64,000 nt of DNA. It comes from Thiocapsa marina 5811. GTDB taxonomy: Bacteria; Pseudomonadota; Gammaproteobacteria; Chromatiales; Chromatiaceae. The stretch spans positions 47,834 to 111,833 of the forward strand of contig NZ_AFWV01000016.1 of assembly GCF_000223985.1 (NCBI RefSeq), read 5' to 3'. Numbering within the stretch: position 1 is the stretch's first letter; the number at the start of each line of letters is the position of its first letter. Below the pieces are notes generated by a model. It ran no database searches. It saw only the letters and a list, made by a program, of their open reading frames with translations, and was not told where the DNA came from. This document shows, piece after piece, positions 18,710 through 28,543 of this stretch. A program made the position numbers and the translations under genes.

Positions 18710-18854
18710 GAAACGAAACGGTGTCGAGGGCGAGGTGCTTATTCTCGAGCGAATTGGACGTTCGCCGAAGCCACAACCCTTGGCGAGCTTGGACAATGGG
18801 TCCGAACCGACTTGGAGCCCGGATCGGTCTATCAACCACCCGGAGCGCAGTTGG

Positions 18855-19994
18855 CTAACCGCGTTCATCGGGTTCTTTCTTCGCCGCTACGGTCTCCCCT
18901 TTGACCACCTTCGCCATGGCCTCGGAGAACGCGATCGACTCCGTGAACAGCCGATCGCCCGCGCGGTGTGCGAGTTGGGCGGCGACCATCTGTTCGAGCC
19001 GCTGCTCCACCGCCGGTGTCGATGAGGGTCTCACCGAATCATCGCTCGGGATGTGGCGAATATGATGGCCCTCGTGGCGATATTCGGCATAGCCGGCCGG
19101 CTGAGCGTCGCCCGCCCGCCAGCTGATGCGCATCCAGTCGATATTGGGCGGACCATCGTCGCGGCGTTGCATCGTGATACGGACCGGACCGTTCGGCGAC
19201 TCGAACCGCCAATTCAGCTGGCTGCCCGCCTCGGCAACACCCTGTTTCGGCTGCCAACCGAGACGCGAGGCCAACCAGCCGAGCAGCAACCAGGCCAGCG
19301 GCAGCGCGTGGGGGCCATGGTGCAACGCGATGGCGTCGATGCGCTGCAGCGCACCGGGCAGCGTGCTCGGGTCCAGGCTCTGTGACAGCATCCGTCGCCA
19401 GGGCTTGAGCCGGCGCCATGCCAGATTGAAGATCACGGTGCGGTTGTTCTTTGACCATCTCACCATTGCCAGCACACCGCTTGGCGGATCCGCCCAGCCG
19501 ATGCTGTCGTAGATGATTTGGTTGGCCATGGGCGCGAAGGCATCGAACACCGCACCGGTGAGCGCAGGCGGTCGCGGACTGAGCCACCACAGCGCGCACG
19601 GAAGGTCGCTGATCAGCAGTGAACGCACGATCGATGCCGCGCGCGCCGCGCTGCCCACGCCGAAGCGCAATTCAATATGCTCGGCGCAAAGCTGCTGGCC
19701 ATCGCCGGTGCGGCGACAGTGGGACGTGACCCAGGCCTGCACGCCTTCACCGGCCTGCTCTTCGATGAGAGCCAGCACCAGGACCCGTGCCGGGTGATGT
19801 TGCACCAACCGCGGTATCCGATCCGCGGCGTCCAACGCCTGGTCCTCGCCGTCGCAGAAGATCATGACGTTGGACATGGAGGCCCGGGTGACCGTACCGC
19901 CGTCCTTCTGCTGACCGTTCATGGTCGCCCAGATTGCGGTGAGCTCGCGTTCGATCTCCACCGGGTCGATGTAGTCGTCTGCAGAACGATTCAT
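18855..19994 (-). CDS. opcA: Glucose-6-phosphate dehydrogenase assembly protein OpcA
   Basis: A 379-residue cytoplasmic protein 15 bp downstream of zwf on the same strand. It carries the OpcA pattern: an N-terminal MSNVMIFCDGEDQALDAADRIPRLVQHHPARVLVL block, then LLISDLPCALWWLSPRPP, and IIYDSIGWADPP. OpcA activates or helps assemble G6PDH, best known from cyanobacteria and actinobacteria, where it also carries redox control. Its pairing with zwf suggests the oxidative pentose phosphate pathway is regulated here by redox or light. Confidence 0.9.
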   Translation of the reverse strand: MNRSADDYIDPVEIERELTAIWATMNGQQKDGGTVTRASMSNVMIFCDGEDQALDAADRIPRLVQHHPARVLVLALIEEQAGEGVQAWVTSHCRRTGDGQQLCAEHIELRFGVGSAARAASIVRSLLISDLPCALWWLSPRPPALTGAVFDAFAPMANQIIYDSIGWADPPSGVLAMVRWSKNNRTVIFNLAWRRLKPWRRMLSQSLDPSTLPGALQRIDAIALHHGPHALPLAWLLLGWLASRLGWQPKQGVAEAGSQLNWRFESPNGPVRITMQRRDDGPPNIDWMRISWRAGDAQPAGYAEYRHEGHHIRHIPSDDSVRPSSTPAVEQRLEQMVAAQLAHRAGDRLFTESIAFSEAMAKVVKGETVAAKKEPDERG

Positions 19995-20009
19995 GGCGGC
20001 GACCCGTCT

Positions 20010-21557
20010 TTAGAGTTGACGCCAGGCGCAGCCGTCGGCGTCGATCAGCCGATCGGCTTCGATCGGCCCCCAACTGCCCGCCGGGTATTCCGGCAACCAG
20101 CGCTCGCCGCTCGCCTCCCAGGCATCGAGGATGGGCTGGATCCAGTTCCAGGACGCCTCCACCGCGTCGTCGCGCATGAACAAGGTCGCATCGCCCGCCA
20201 TCACATCGAGCAGGAGGCGTTCGTAAGCCTCCGGCGACTGGTCGCCGAAGGTCGAGCCGTAGCGGAAGTCCATCTTGACCGGGTAGATCTTCACCTTGGG
20301 CCCCGGCAGCTTCGAGCCGATGCGCAGGGACAAGCCCTCGTCCGGTTGGATGCGAAGCGCGAGCACATTGGGCTCGAGCGGATGATCCGTGTCGGTGTTG
20401 AACAGCATGTGCGGCACCGCCTTGAACTGCACCGCAACCTCGCTGACGCGTTTCGGCATCGCCTTGCCGGTCCGGATATAGATCGGCACACCCGCCCAGC
20501 GCCAGTTGTCGATGAACAAACGCAGGGCAACGAAGGTCTCGGTGGTCGAATCCGCGGCCACGCCGTTCTCGCGGCGATAACCCGGCGCGTTCTTGCCGTG
20601 GAAGAAGCCCGATGAATACTGAGCCCGCACCACATGCCGCTCGACCTCGTCGATGCGCAGCGGGCGGAGGCATTGCAGCAGGTCCAGTCGTCGGTCGCGG
20701 ATCACGTCGGCGCGCATACTCCAGGGCGGCTCCATGGCCACCAACGAGAGCAACTGCAGGATATGGTTCTGTACCATGTCACGCAGGGCGCCGGCCGTCT
20801 CGAAATATCCCGCGCGTGTGCCGACCCCCTCCGCCTCGGCCACCGTAATCTGCACATGATCGATGTATTTGGAATTCCACAGTGGCTCGAAGATCGAATT
20901 GCCGAAGCGCATGGCCAGGATGTTCTGGACCGTCTCCTTGCCGAGATAGTGATCGATGCGGTACAGCTGATGCTCGGCGAAACAAGACTGGAGTGACTGG
21001 TTGACGGCGAGCGCGCTGGGCAAATCGCGCCCGATGGGCTTTTCCACAACCAGACGGGTGAAGGGCAGATCCTGGTCCGGCGGCGCCACTAGGCCTGCGT
21101 CCCTCAACCCGAAGACGCAGGTATCGATCAAGGAGGGTGGGATGGCGAGATAGTAGAGCCGGTTTCCGGAGATGCCGAAGCGCGGCTCGATCTCGTCGAG
21201 ACGCATCCTTAGCGTTGCATAGGCCGAGGCCTCGCTGAACTCGCCTTGCTGATAGAACAGATGCTCGGCGAAATCCAGCCAGTCCTCCTCGCTCAGCTCG
21301 CGCCGCGAGAATCGTTCGATGCCCTCGCGCGCGAAGTCCCGAAACGCGTCATCGCTCATCTCGTCGATGGCGAACCCGATCACTGCGAATTGTGTCGGCA
21401 ACAGGCCGTCCAACGCGAGATTGTAGAGTGCCGGGATCAGTTTGCGCCGGGACAGGTCGCCCGCGCCGCCGAAGATCACGATGGTGCAAGCCTGCGGAAA
21501 CAATGACTGGTTTCGACCGGTCATCAACGGGTTCGAGTCGGCCGGGTTCTCGGTCAT
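20010..21557 (-). CDS. zwf: Glucose-6-phosphate 1-dehydrogenase
   Basis: The first enzyme of the oxidative pentose phosphate pathway (glucose-6-phosphate + NADP+ to 6-phosphogluconolactone). The 515-residue protein is of normal length. The nucleotide-binding start is IVIFGGAGDLSRRKLIPAL, and the active-site signature RIDHYLGKETVQN with catalytic His is intact. VEKPIGRDLPSA and YIRTGKAMPKR also match. It is first in a two-gene unit with opcA. A 571-bp gap lies upstream before the divergent amidohydrolase gene. Confidence 0.97.
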   Translation of the reverse strand: MTENPADSNPLMTGRNQSLFPQACTIVIFGGAGDLSRRKLIPALYNLALDGLLPTQFAVIGFAIDEMSDDAFRDFAREGIERFSRRELSEEDWLDFAEHLFYQQGEFSEASAYATLRMRLDEIEPRFGISGNRLYYLAIPPSLIDTCVFGLRDAGLVAPPDQDLPFTRLVVEKPIGRDLPSALAVNQSLQSCFAEHQLYRIDHYLGKETVQNILAMRFGNSIFEPLWNSKYIDHVQITVAEAEGVGTRAGYFETAGALRDMVQNHILQLLSLVAMEPPWSMRADVIRDRRLDLLQCLRPLRIDEVERHVVRAQYSSGFFHGKNAPGYRRENGVAADSTTETFVALRLFIDNWRWAGVPIYIRTGKAMPKRVSEVAVQFKAVPHMLFNTDTDHPLEPNVLALRIQPDEGLSLRIGSKLPGPKVKIYPVKMDFRYGSTFGDQSPEAYERLLLDVMAGDATLFMRDDAVEASWNWIQPILDAWEASGERWLPEYPAGSWGPIEADRLIDADGCAWRQL

Positions 21558-22128
21558 GGCTGTCTACCTCTTCACGGATTCCTGCCGATTCCTCTCGCTG
21601 AGCAGCGCCGAGGGGATCGTGCCGGTGAGAATCGAGTACCTTCGCGTCAAGAGATGCCGCGGTCGAGGCCCGAGATGATACCGATCGAAGCGTAATGCGG
21701 ACGAATCGCTTCCGGCTCAAGGGCAGAGTGAACCGAGAGTGAAGACGCTGCCCGAAAAAGAATGGTACCGCCATCTTCACAAAGGATCGACCAGGCGCCG
21801 GCGCTGATTGCGCTCGACCGTCGCTGTTCCCGGCGACCCGAGAGACAGCAAGACGCGCGTTGCTGTAACCGTCGACCCGGGGTCCGGACGCAGGCTCACG
21901 ACCCGTCGGAGATGTCCGCGCCGCTCTCGGTTGAGCCTTGACCAGCCTTCCGGCCCTCGCTAGCCTCTCGTCCTGACGCCGCCGCAGGCTCACGGAGGCG
22001 GTTGAATTTCCGAATCCGTAAGCCGCGATGGCTGGATCCCCGGCGAGTTCGACGCGACGCCGGTCCTCGCCTATGCCGGCACCTGCGCCGCTTGCGGCCA
22101 CCCCTCGCCGCCCCCCCGGGAGACGCCG
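21558..22128. other. Intergenic region between divergent zwf and amidohydrolase genes
   Basis: 571 bp that must hold both promoters. I see no small gene; the frames here are Arg-rich shadows. No convincing -35/-10 pair or strong inverted repeat was recognised by eye. The last bases before 22129 hold GGGAGA, the ribosome site for the amidohydrolase. Confidence 0.5.
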
Positions 22129-24027
22129 ATGTTCCGATTCACCATGGCCGCCGCCCTGCTGCTGGCCAGCGCCAGCGCCTTCGCGCAAACCGCGGACCGC
22201 ATCTGGTCGGGCGGCCCCATCCTGACCATGAACGATGCGGCGATGCGCGCCGAGGCCATTGCGGAACGGGACGGCAGGATCATCGCGGTGGGCAGCAGCG
22301 AGGAGGTGATGCCGCTGCGCGGGCCGGACACCCGGCTCATCGACCTGAACGGGCGCGCGCTGCTTCCGGGCTTTGTGGATGCCCACGGCCACATGATGAT
22401 GGGTGGGCTGCAGGCGCTCTCGGCCAATCTCCTCGCCCCGCCGGACGGTGACGTCACGAGCATCGCCTCGCTGCAACAGGTGTTGCGTGACTGGGTTGCG
22501 GCCAACCAGGCGGCGGTGGACAAGGCAAAGCTGATCATCGGCTTCGGCTACGACAACGCCCAGCTCGCGGAGCTGCGCCATCCTACACGCGACGACCTGG
22601 ATGCCGTCTCCGATGACTATCCGATCCTGATCATCCATCAGTCCGGCCATCTCGCGGTGCTGAACAGCAAGGCGCTCGAGATCGCCGGCATCTCCGCGGC
22701 CAGCAAGGACCCGGAGGGCGGCGTCATCCGCCGGCGCGCGGACAGCGAGGAGCCCAACGGCGTGCTGGAGGAGCTGGCCATGTTCAGCGCGCTGTTCAAG
22801 ATCCTGCCCGCCATCGGGGCCGAGGGATTCAAGGAATTCGCGCGCGCGGGCAGCAACCTCTGGGCGCGCTTCGGCTACACGACGGCGCAGGAGGGTCGGT
22901 CCTCGCCGGACACCGTGCGCCTCATGCGGGAGGTCGCCGCCGAGGGCAGCTTCGCCATCGATGTCGTGACCTACCCGGACGTCCTCATCGACCGCGACTT
23001 CATCAAGGCCGGCGTCAGCCCAGGCTACGACCAGCGCCTGCGCATCGCTGGTGCCAAGCTCACCATCGACGGCAGTCCGCAGGGCTTCACCGCCTGGCGC
23101 GACCAGCCCTACTACAAGCCGATGGGCAACTATCCGCCGGGCTACTCGGGCTATGCGGCGGCCACCGCGGAGCAGGTCTTCGATGCCGCGCTCTGGGCCG
23201 CGGAGAACGCTATCCAGCTGATCACCCATGCCAACGGCGAGCGTGCGATGGACCTGCTCATCGCCGCCCAGCGCGCCGCCGCAGCCAGGCATCCGGAGGC
23301 CGGTGCGCTGCGCCCGGCGCTGATTCACGGCCAGTTCGTGCGGGCCGACCAGCTCGATGACTTCAAGGCGCTGGGGGTCATCCCATCGCTGTTCCCGATG
23401 CATACCTTCTACTGGGGCGACTGGCACCTGGAGCACACCGTCGGCCCGGAGAAGGGGCAGAACATCTCGCCCACGGGCTGGGTGCTGGAGCGCGACATGA
23501 TCTTCACCAGTCACCACGACGCGCCGGTCGCCTTCCCCGACTCCATGCGCGTGCTGGATGCCACCGTCACACGCCGGGCGCGGGGCTCGGGCGTGGTCGT
23601 CGGGCCGCAGCACCGGGTGGACGTGATCACGGCGCTGAAGGCCATGACCCTCTGGCCCGCGTACCAGCACTTCGAGGAGACGACCAAGGGCTCGCTCGAG
23701 GTGGGCAAGCTCGCCGACTTCGTGATCCTCTCCGCCGACCCCACCGCGGTGGACCCGGAGACGCTGGACACCCTGGCGGTCACGGAGACGGTCAAGGAGG
23801 GCCGCACCGTCTTCCGTCTCGACGCACGGACCGCGCGGGCGGCGGAGAACCCGGGCTTCACCCGCGCCATGGCGGCGCTCGCGGGCGCGAGCCATGCACC
23901 GCGCATGATCCAGCCGAGCGCCTGGTCCCAGGTGCTTGCAGGGCAGAAGGCCGCCGTCACCACCGCCTGCCTGTCCGACCTTTTCCTCGCCCTCTCCGAC
24001 GGTATGGCCTCGGCGCCGGGGCGCTGA
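22129..24027 (+). CDS. Exported amidohydrolase family 3 protein (YtcJ-like)
   Basis: A 632-residue metal-dependent hydrolase. The signal peptide MFRFTMAAALLLASASAFAQ indicates export. The metal-binding HxH is in LPGFVDAHGHMMMG. The ends form the split composite domain of the superfamily (GGPILTMNDAAMRAEAIAERDGRI and GSLEVGKLADFVILSADP). FIKAGVSPGYDQRLRIAGAKLTIDGSPQG and HHDAPVAFPD fit the YtcJ subgroup. The ATG has GGGAGA upstream. Substrate unknown. No operon partner is nearby, so it stands alone. Confidence 0.88.
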   Translation: MFRFTMAAALLLASASAFAQTADRIWSGGPILTMNDAAMRAEAIAERDGRIIAVGSSEEVMPLRGPDTRLIDLNGRALLPGFVDAHGHMMMGGLQALSANLLAPPDGDVTSIASLQQVLRDWVAANQAAVDKAKLIIGFGYDNAQLAELRHPTRDDLDAVSDDYPILIIHQSGHLAVLNSKALEIAGISAASKDPEGGVIRRRADSEEPNGVLEELAMFSALFKILPAIGAEGFKEFARAGSNLWARFGYTTAQEGRSSPDTVRLMREVAAEGSFAIDVVTYPDVLIDRDFIKAGVSPGYDQRLRIAGAKLTIDGSPQGFTAWRDQPYYKPMGNYPPGYSGYAAATAEQVFDAALWAAENAIQLITHANGERAMDLLIAAQRAAAARHPEAGALRPALIHGQFVRADQLDDFKALGVIPSLFPMHTFYWGDWHLEHTVGPEKGQNISPTGWVLERDMIFTSHHDAPVAFPDSMRVLDATVTRRARGSGVVVGPQHRVDVITALKAMTLWPAYQHFEETTKGSLEVGKLADFVILSADPTAVDPETLDTLAVTETVKEGRTVFRLDARTARAAENPGFTRAMAALAGASHAPRMIQPSAWSQVLAGQKAAVTTACLSDLFLALSDGMASAPGR

Positions 24028-24276
24028 ATCATCCGGTCGTCGTCGAGGCACGGGGGGCCTCGGGCGCTCGTCCAGACGGCCGGGCACCGACGCCGCAAGC
24101 CATCGCCGCACTCATCGAGCAGGTGCGCATCCGCAGGCTGGGGAATTCAACGTCCGGTCTGTTGCATCGACCAGACGCTCTCGTCCGAGAGGCCAGTGGC
24201 CGTAAGTAGCCGATTACAGACTCGTTTAACACGGCCAACCCGACGACAGCCATCGCGCTCTTTGCGCCTTCGCGGT

Positions 24277-25641
24277 TCAGACTCCGATCCGCCGCAGTAT
24301 CCCCTCCGCCGCCATCAGCCCGTTGACCGCCGCGCCCACGATGCCGCGCGACTTCCCTGCTCCGTCACCCGCGACGAAGAGTCCCGGCACGTCCGTTTCC
24401 AACTCGGGACTGGTGGGGTAGCGGACGTCGTAGAACTTGATCTCGGGGACATAGATGGTGGTCGATGGATGGGCGACGCCGGGAATGACACGGGCGAGCA
24501 GCTCCAGGCTCTCCTGCAGGTTGCGCACGATCCGGCCGGGATAGGCGAAGGAGATGTCGCCGGGCGTCACGCCGGGGCCGGGCGGCAGGGTCGGCATCAA
24601 TTTGTCGAAGCCCGACCGAGCGGAAAAGAAGCTTTCCGTCTTGGAGCGCCGGCCGGCCATGAGATCGCCCCAGCGCTGGACGACGAGACTGTTGCCGCCG
24701 CCCCAAAAATTGGCGAAGCGTGCGACCTGTTGTCCCATCTCGGTGGTGTCCTGCAGGGGCTCGGTCATGCCCACGGTGTTCAAGATCGCGAAGTTGGTGT
24801 TGGTCGTCTTGGATGCTTTGAGCGCGTCGCCGTTGACCAGGCGGAAATCGCCATGCTCCTCGATCCTGACATGGCCGCCGGGATTGGTGCAGAAGGTCCG
24901 TGTGCGATCCTGATGCGTCGGGGTACAGAAGATGAACTTGGGGTCGTAGAGGACCTCGGTGATCTCCTCGTAGACCGCCGAGGCGATCTCGACTCGGCAG
25001 CCGATGTCGATCACGCCGTGGCCGGTGTGCACCCCGAGTGCCCGCGCCTTCTCCCGGAACCAGTAGGCACCTTCGCGCCCCGGCGAGCAGACCAGATAGG
25101 GCGCGCGGAAGTCGCCCGCGGCGGTCTCGATCAGGAAGCCGCCGTCGATCTCGCGGCGGATCTCGGTCACGGCGGTCCCCAGCATCAAGGTGCCGGCGCG
25201 TTGCTCGACCGTGTCGGCCATCGCCTTGGTGACCCGGTGCGCGAAGTCGGTCCCCATGTGCCGCTGCACCACCGGGACCAATTGGATATCCCAGCGACCC
25301 TTCGAGGCGGGTCGGCGCACCCAGGAGACGCGATCGAGCCACCATTGAACGCGCGCCTCGTCCATCCCGTGCAGCGTCGGATCCGCCCCGTGGTCGAGAA
25401 AGATGCGATCCACCTCCTCGATCCGACGGGTCGCCTCCTCCTCCGACAACCCGAGCTCGGTAAGATCCAGCCCGATGTGCGGGGAGAGGTTGAGCTTGCC
25501 GTCGGTGTAGCCGCCGGCCCCGCCCGGGCGCGGGCGGCGGTCGATGACCAGGACCTTCATCTTGCCCGCGAGCCGCATGGCCGCGAACAACCCGGCGGGC
25601 CCAGCCCCGATGATGACGACGTCGAACGCTTTGGCCGGCAT
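24277..25641 (-). CDS. FAD-dependent dehydrogenase of unknown substrate (COG2509-like)
   Basis: A 454-residue flavoprotein. The N-terminal dinucleotide fold is VVIIGAGPAGLFAAMRLAG, with a second FAD motif LVIDRRPRPGG and the C-terminal FVAGDGAGKSRGIVGAAVNGLMAAEGIL closing the FAD site. It resembles the uncharacterised oxidoreductases distantly related to tetrapyrrole/geranylgeranyl reductases. No partner gene is evident. Its start lies about 10 bp from a family II palindromic repeat that separates it from the next gene upstream. Confidence 0.85.
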   Translation of the reverse strand: MPAKAFDVVIIGAGPAGLFAAMRLAGKMKVLVIDRRPRPGGAGGYTDGKLNLSPHIGLDLTELGLSEEEATRRIEEVDRIFLDHGADPTLHGMDEARVQWWLDRVSWVRRPASKGRWDIQLVPVVQRHMGTDFAHRVTKAMADTVEQRAGTLMLGTAVTEIRREIDGGFLIETAAGDFRAPYLVCSPGREGAYWFREKARALGVHTGHGVIDIGCRVEIASAVYEEITEVLYDPKFIFCTPTHQDRTRTFCTNPGGHVRIEEHGDFRLVNGDALKASKTTNTNFAILNTVGMTEPLQDTTEMGQQVARFANFWGGGNSLVVQRWGDLMAGRRSKTESFFSARSGFDKLMPTLPPGPGVTPGDISFAYPGRIVRNLQESLELLARVIPGVAHPSTTIYVPEIKFYDVRYPTSPELETDVPGLFVAGDGAGKSRGIVGAAVNGLMAAEGILRRIGV

Positions 25642-25651
25642 GCTCGTCTCC

Positions 25652-25738
25652 TTAAACCGCGCCCGGCGCGGTCTGCGATGTTTTTGGATGGGATCGGCCC
25701 CGGCAGATTTGACGGCCGGTGGAGCCGGCGCGGTTTAA
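25652..25738 (-). repeat. Family II palindromic repeat, copy A
   Basis: 87 bp bounded by TTAAACCGCG and CGCGGTTTAA, with the conserved core TTGGATGGGATCGGCCCCGGCA. The same unit recurs at 46642, 47779 and 58808, with related forms at 46749 and 51750. An AT-rich patch (GATTGTAAAAAAA) follows immediately, then a half-unit ending GGACGCGGTTTAG (25751-25786). Confidence 0.85.
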
Positions 25739-25805
25739 GATTGTAAAAAAACGAGAATGAGCATCTCGCTCTGGACGCGGTTTAGACCCTCGATGATCCA
25801 CGGGG

Positions 25806-27011
25806 TTACTCCGGATTCAGCTCCACGGAGGGAACGCGAAAGAGAACGCGCTTGACCTCGTCGAAGTAGTCCGGGAGATAACACTCCCGCAGCCGCACGG
25901 GCAAGCGCTCGAGCCGAACCTCGGGTGCCGCGGGCAGTGCGAAGAGGTACTCGAGCAGGAACTCGACGTTTTGCGACAGGTGGCCTTGGTAGGCCCGCCC
26001 GAGACGCTGGCGGATGATGCGATCCTCGTGCATACAGCGGCCGATCTCGCTCTCCAAGGTCTCCTCGGCGTCCGAGCAAATGATCTCCACGCGCACGGCG
26101 GACTCGCCGCTGCGCACGAAGGTCTCGAAGCGGTTGCGGGTCTCGTGCGGCGAAACGCCCTGGTCCCGGAAGACGCGCTCGACCTTCTCGGGAAGCCCTT
26201 GCTCCAGAATGCGCTCCTTGTCCGGAGCGTAATCGACGAGCAGATTCACCGCACGGTAATCGCCCCTGTGGACCTCCCGCTCCACCAGCCGACACCCAAG
26301 CCCGCCGAGGATCTCGGCGAGTCGCGCCTGCATGCCCGGCTCCATGACGACCTTGATCCCGGCCACGTCGTTGATCTCGACATCATGGGGCCAACAGGGC
26401 GAGGACGTCGCACGCAGACGATCCAAGAGCAGGCGCGCGTGCGCGTCGAGCGCATCCGGGTCGGCGAAGAGGTCGTCTTGCGCCGGTCCGGCGATGCCGC
26501 ACCTCGTCCGAGCCGAATCCGAGATCTGCGGATCCGATCGAGCCTGCAGGATGATCTCTTCGCAGAGCCAATCGACGACCTTGCGCGCGGACTTCTCGGC
26601 AAGCCGTCGGATGCGTTTGATGCGACTCGAGCCCACATAGCGACGCTGACCGCAGGACTCTGCGAAATAGAGGGTGCCCCGAAACGGGGTCTCGCGATAG
26701 AAGCGCCCGAGGTCGGCCCGGTAGTCGGCAACCAACCGGCTTGCCCGCTCCGAGGAGCTCGGCAGGTAGGCCGCGAGCTGGTCCTTGAGGTCACCCTTGG
26801 TGAAGCATGTCCGCCGCGCGATCCGATCGCCGTGCAAGCCCTGCAGCAGACCCTGTGCAAGCAGCGGGAGATAACGCGCGACGTACACCGAGTTGAAGTG
26901 GACCAACCGGAGTAGAGCCGTCGGGTCCGACGGCTCGAACCGATCGAGCATCCAGCGTCCGATCAGGTCGTGCAGGGCCTCGCGATGGATGAATCCCGTG
27001 ATCGTGATCAT
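25806..27011 (-). CDS. Conserved protein of unknown function with RelA/SpoT-synthetase-like motifs
   Basis: 401 residues from the ATG at 27011 (an upstream in-frame extension is basic and unlikely). I do not recognise a named family. In order it carries SSRIKRIRRLAEKSARKVV, INDVAGIKVVM, HRGDYRAVNLLVDY and SAVRVEIICSD. This order and spacing recall the synthetase fold of RelA/SpoT proteins (RxKxxxS..K, DxxGIRV, GYxSLH, VEIQxRT). No hydrolase, TGS or ACT domain is present. It lies 115 bp downstream of the radical-SAM gene on the same strand. The fold and any nucleotide chemistry are inference. Confidence 0.5.
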   Translation of the reverse strand: MITITGFIHREALHDLIGRWMLDRFEPSDPTALLRLVHFNSVYVARYLPLLAQGLLQGLHGDRIARRTCFTKGDLKDQLAAYLPSSSERASRLVADYRADLGRFYRETPFRGTLYFAESCGQRRYVGSSRIKRIRRLAEKSARKVVDWLCEEIILQARSDPQISDSARTRCGIAGPAQDDLFADPDALDAHARLLLDRLRATSSPCWPHDVEINDVAGIKVVMEPGMQARLAEILGGLGCRLVEREVHRGDYRAVNLLVDYAPDKERILEQGLPEKVERVFRDQGVSPHETRNRFETFVRSGESAVRVEIICSDAEETLESEIGRCMHEDRIIRQRLGRAYQGHLSQNVEFLLEYLFALPAAPEVRLERLPVRLRECYLPDYFDEVKRVLFRVPSVELNPE

Positions 27012-27126
27012 CGTGACCTGGTGGCCGGCGCGGCGATCCGATCGCCTGCCGATCCGACGTCCTCTTGGTGACTCGACACGGGGTCCACCCTTGCGGTCGC
27101 CCATTCCCGACCGACGCGACCGGCGT

Positions 27127-28239
27127 TCAGGCCGCGAAATCGCGCAGGCGAACCGGCTGGCGACGATCGCCCCACTGTCCCGGCGCGGGCTCGAAGACGC
27201 CGGCGCAGGGAGCCCCGCAGCGGTTGCAATGTCCGTCCGCGGTCAGATTCCAATCCGAGAGCCGATACCAATCCCGGCCGATGAGCGTCTGTCCGCAGGC
27301 GTGGCAGTAGGTGCTCTCGCCATTCTTGTCGTGGACGTTGCCGGTATAGGCATAACGCACGCCGTTCTCGAGCGCAATGGCTCGGGCTCGGGTCAGTGTG
27401 GATGTCGGGGTCGATGGATAATCCAACATCTTGTAGTCGGGGTGAAAGGCCGTGAAGTGCATCGGGACATCCGGACCGAGATGCTCGACGACCCATTGGG
27501 TCATGGATTGGAGCTCGGCATCCGAATCGTTCTCCCCGGGGATCAGCAGGGTCGTCAGCTCCACCCAGACCTCGGTCTCGCGGACCAGGTACTCCAGGGT
27601 TTCCAGGACGGGTTGCAGATGACCGCTGCAGAGCCGGTGATAGAAGTCATCGGTGAAACCCTTCAGGTCGACATTGGCGGCATCCATCCACTCGAAGAAT
27701 TCGACCCGCGGCTCGGGACAGATGTATCCGGCGGTCACGGCGACCGACTTGATGCCGCGTTCGCGACAGGCCCGGGCCACGTCGATGGCATATTCGTGAA
27801 AGATCACCGGGTCGTTGTAGGTGTAGGCAACACCGCGACAGCCGAGCGACTCGGCTGCCCGCGCGATGGTCTCGGGCTCGGCCGCATCCGCGAGGGTGTC
27901 CATCTCGCGGGACTTGCTCATGTCCCAGTTTTGGCAGAACTTGCAGGTCAGATTACAGCCGGCGGTCCCGAACGAGAGCACCGGGGTCCCGGGAAGAAAG
28001 TGATTCAGCGGTTTCTTCTCGATCGGATCGATGCAGAAACCGGACGAGCGACCATAGGTGGTCAGCACGATCCCGCCCTGCTCGCAGGCGCGCACGAAAC
28101 ACATGCCGCGCTGCCCCTCCTTGATCCGACAGAAGCGCGGACAGAGATCGCACTGCACTCGGCCATCGTCGAGACGGTGCCAATACCGCGTCGGGACGAC
28201 CCCGTTCGCCGACTCGCGACGCATCGCTTCAGGCTTCAT
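27127..28239 (-). CDS. amrS: AmmeMemoRadiSam system radical SAM enzyme
   Basis: A 370-residue PflA-like radical SAM protein. The cluster motif CNLTCKFCQNW (CxxxCxxC) is intact. The N-terminal four-Cys module CDLCPRFCRIKEGQRGMCFVRACE and the C-terminal zinc-ribbon-like pairs (YCHACGQTL; CNRCGAPC) match AmrS. GGGAGG precedes the ATG at 28239. It is divergent from amrB and amrA, completing the three-protein set. The reaction is unknown; the family is thought to act in a radical modification with the Memo- and AMMECR1-like partners. Confidence 0.93.
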   Translation of the reverse strand: MKPEAMRRESANGVVPTRYWHRLDDGRVQCDLCPRFCRIKEGQRGMCFVRACEQGGIVLTTYGRSSGFCIDPIEKKPLNHFLPGTPVLSFGTAGCNLTCKFCQNWDMSKSREMDTLADAAEPETIARAAESLGCRGVAYTYNDPVIFHEYAIDVARACRERGIKSVAVTAGYICPEPRVEFFEWMDAANVDLKGFTDDFYHRLCSGHLQPVLETLEYLVRETEVWVELTTLLIPGENDSDAELQSMTQWVVEHLGPDVPMHFTAFHPDYKMLDYPSTPTSTLTRARAIALENGVRYAYTGNVHDKNGESTYCHACGQTLIGRDWYRLSDWNLTADGHCNRCGAPCAGVFEPAPGQWGDRRQPVRLRDFAA

Positions 28240-28543
28240 CGCAACCTCCCGCTCGGCTGTTGCCGAGACTTGATCACGCCATCGCGCTCGACCCCGCGGC
28301 CGAACGCCGGTTGAGCCAATCTCTCTATTCAGTGTGGAAGAGCCGGTGACGAATGCAAGCCTGCAACGGCTGCGGCGCGCGGCCTCCATCGGCGCTTCGA
28401 TCGGGCCGAGAAGCAGGGCCATGCGGACACCCGTCGGGGTCGCCCGCGAGACTCCCGACGCATCCCGACTATACTTGGAGTGTAAACCACAGCCTCGGAG
28501 ACGGTGCCCGACACCGTCGCCACGCGTGCAGGAGGAACCATCC
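28240..28543. other. Divergent promoter region between amrS and amrB
   Basis: 304 bp shared by two outward-reading genes. A TATACT at 28470-28475 is a possible -10 for amrB, but no good -35 is at the right spacing. AGGAGG sits just ahead of the amrB ATG. Co-regulation of the divergent genes is likely from the layout. Confidence 0.4.

Noticed and set aside
21349..24111. A 920-codon open frame antisense to zwf's start and the amidohydrolase
   Set aside because: It spans two divergent genes and an intergenic region, has low-complexity Arg/Gly/Val content and no family.
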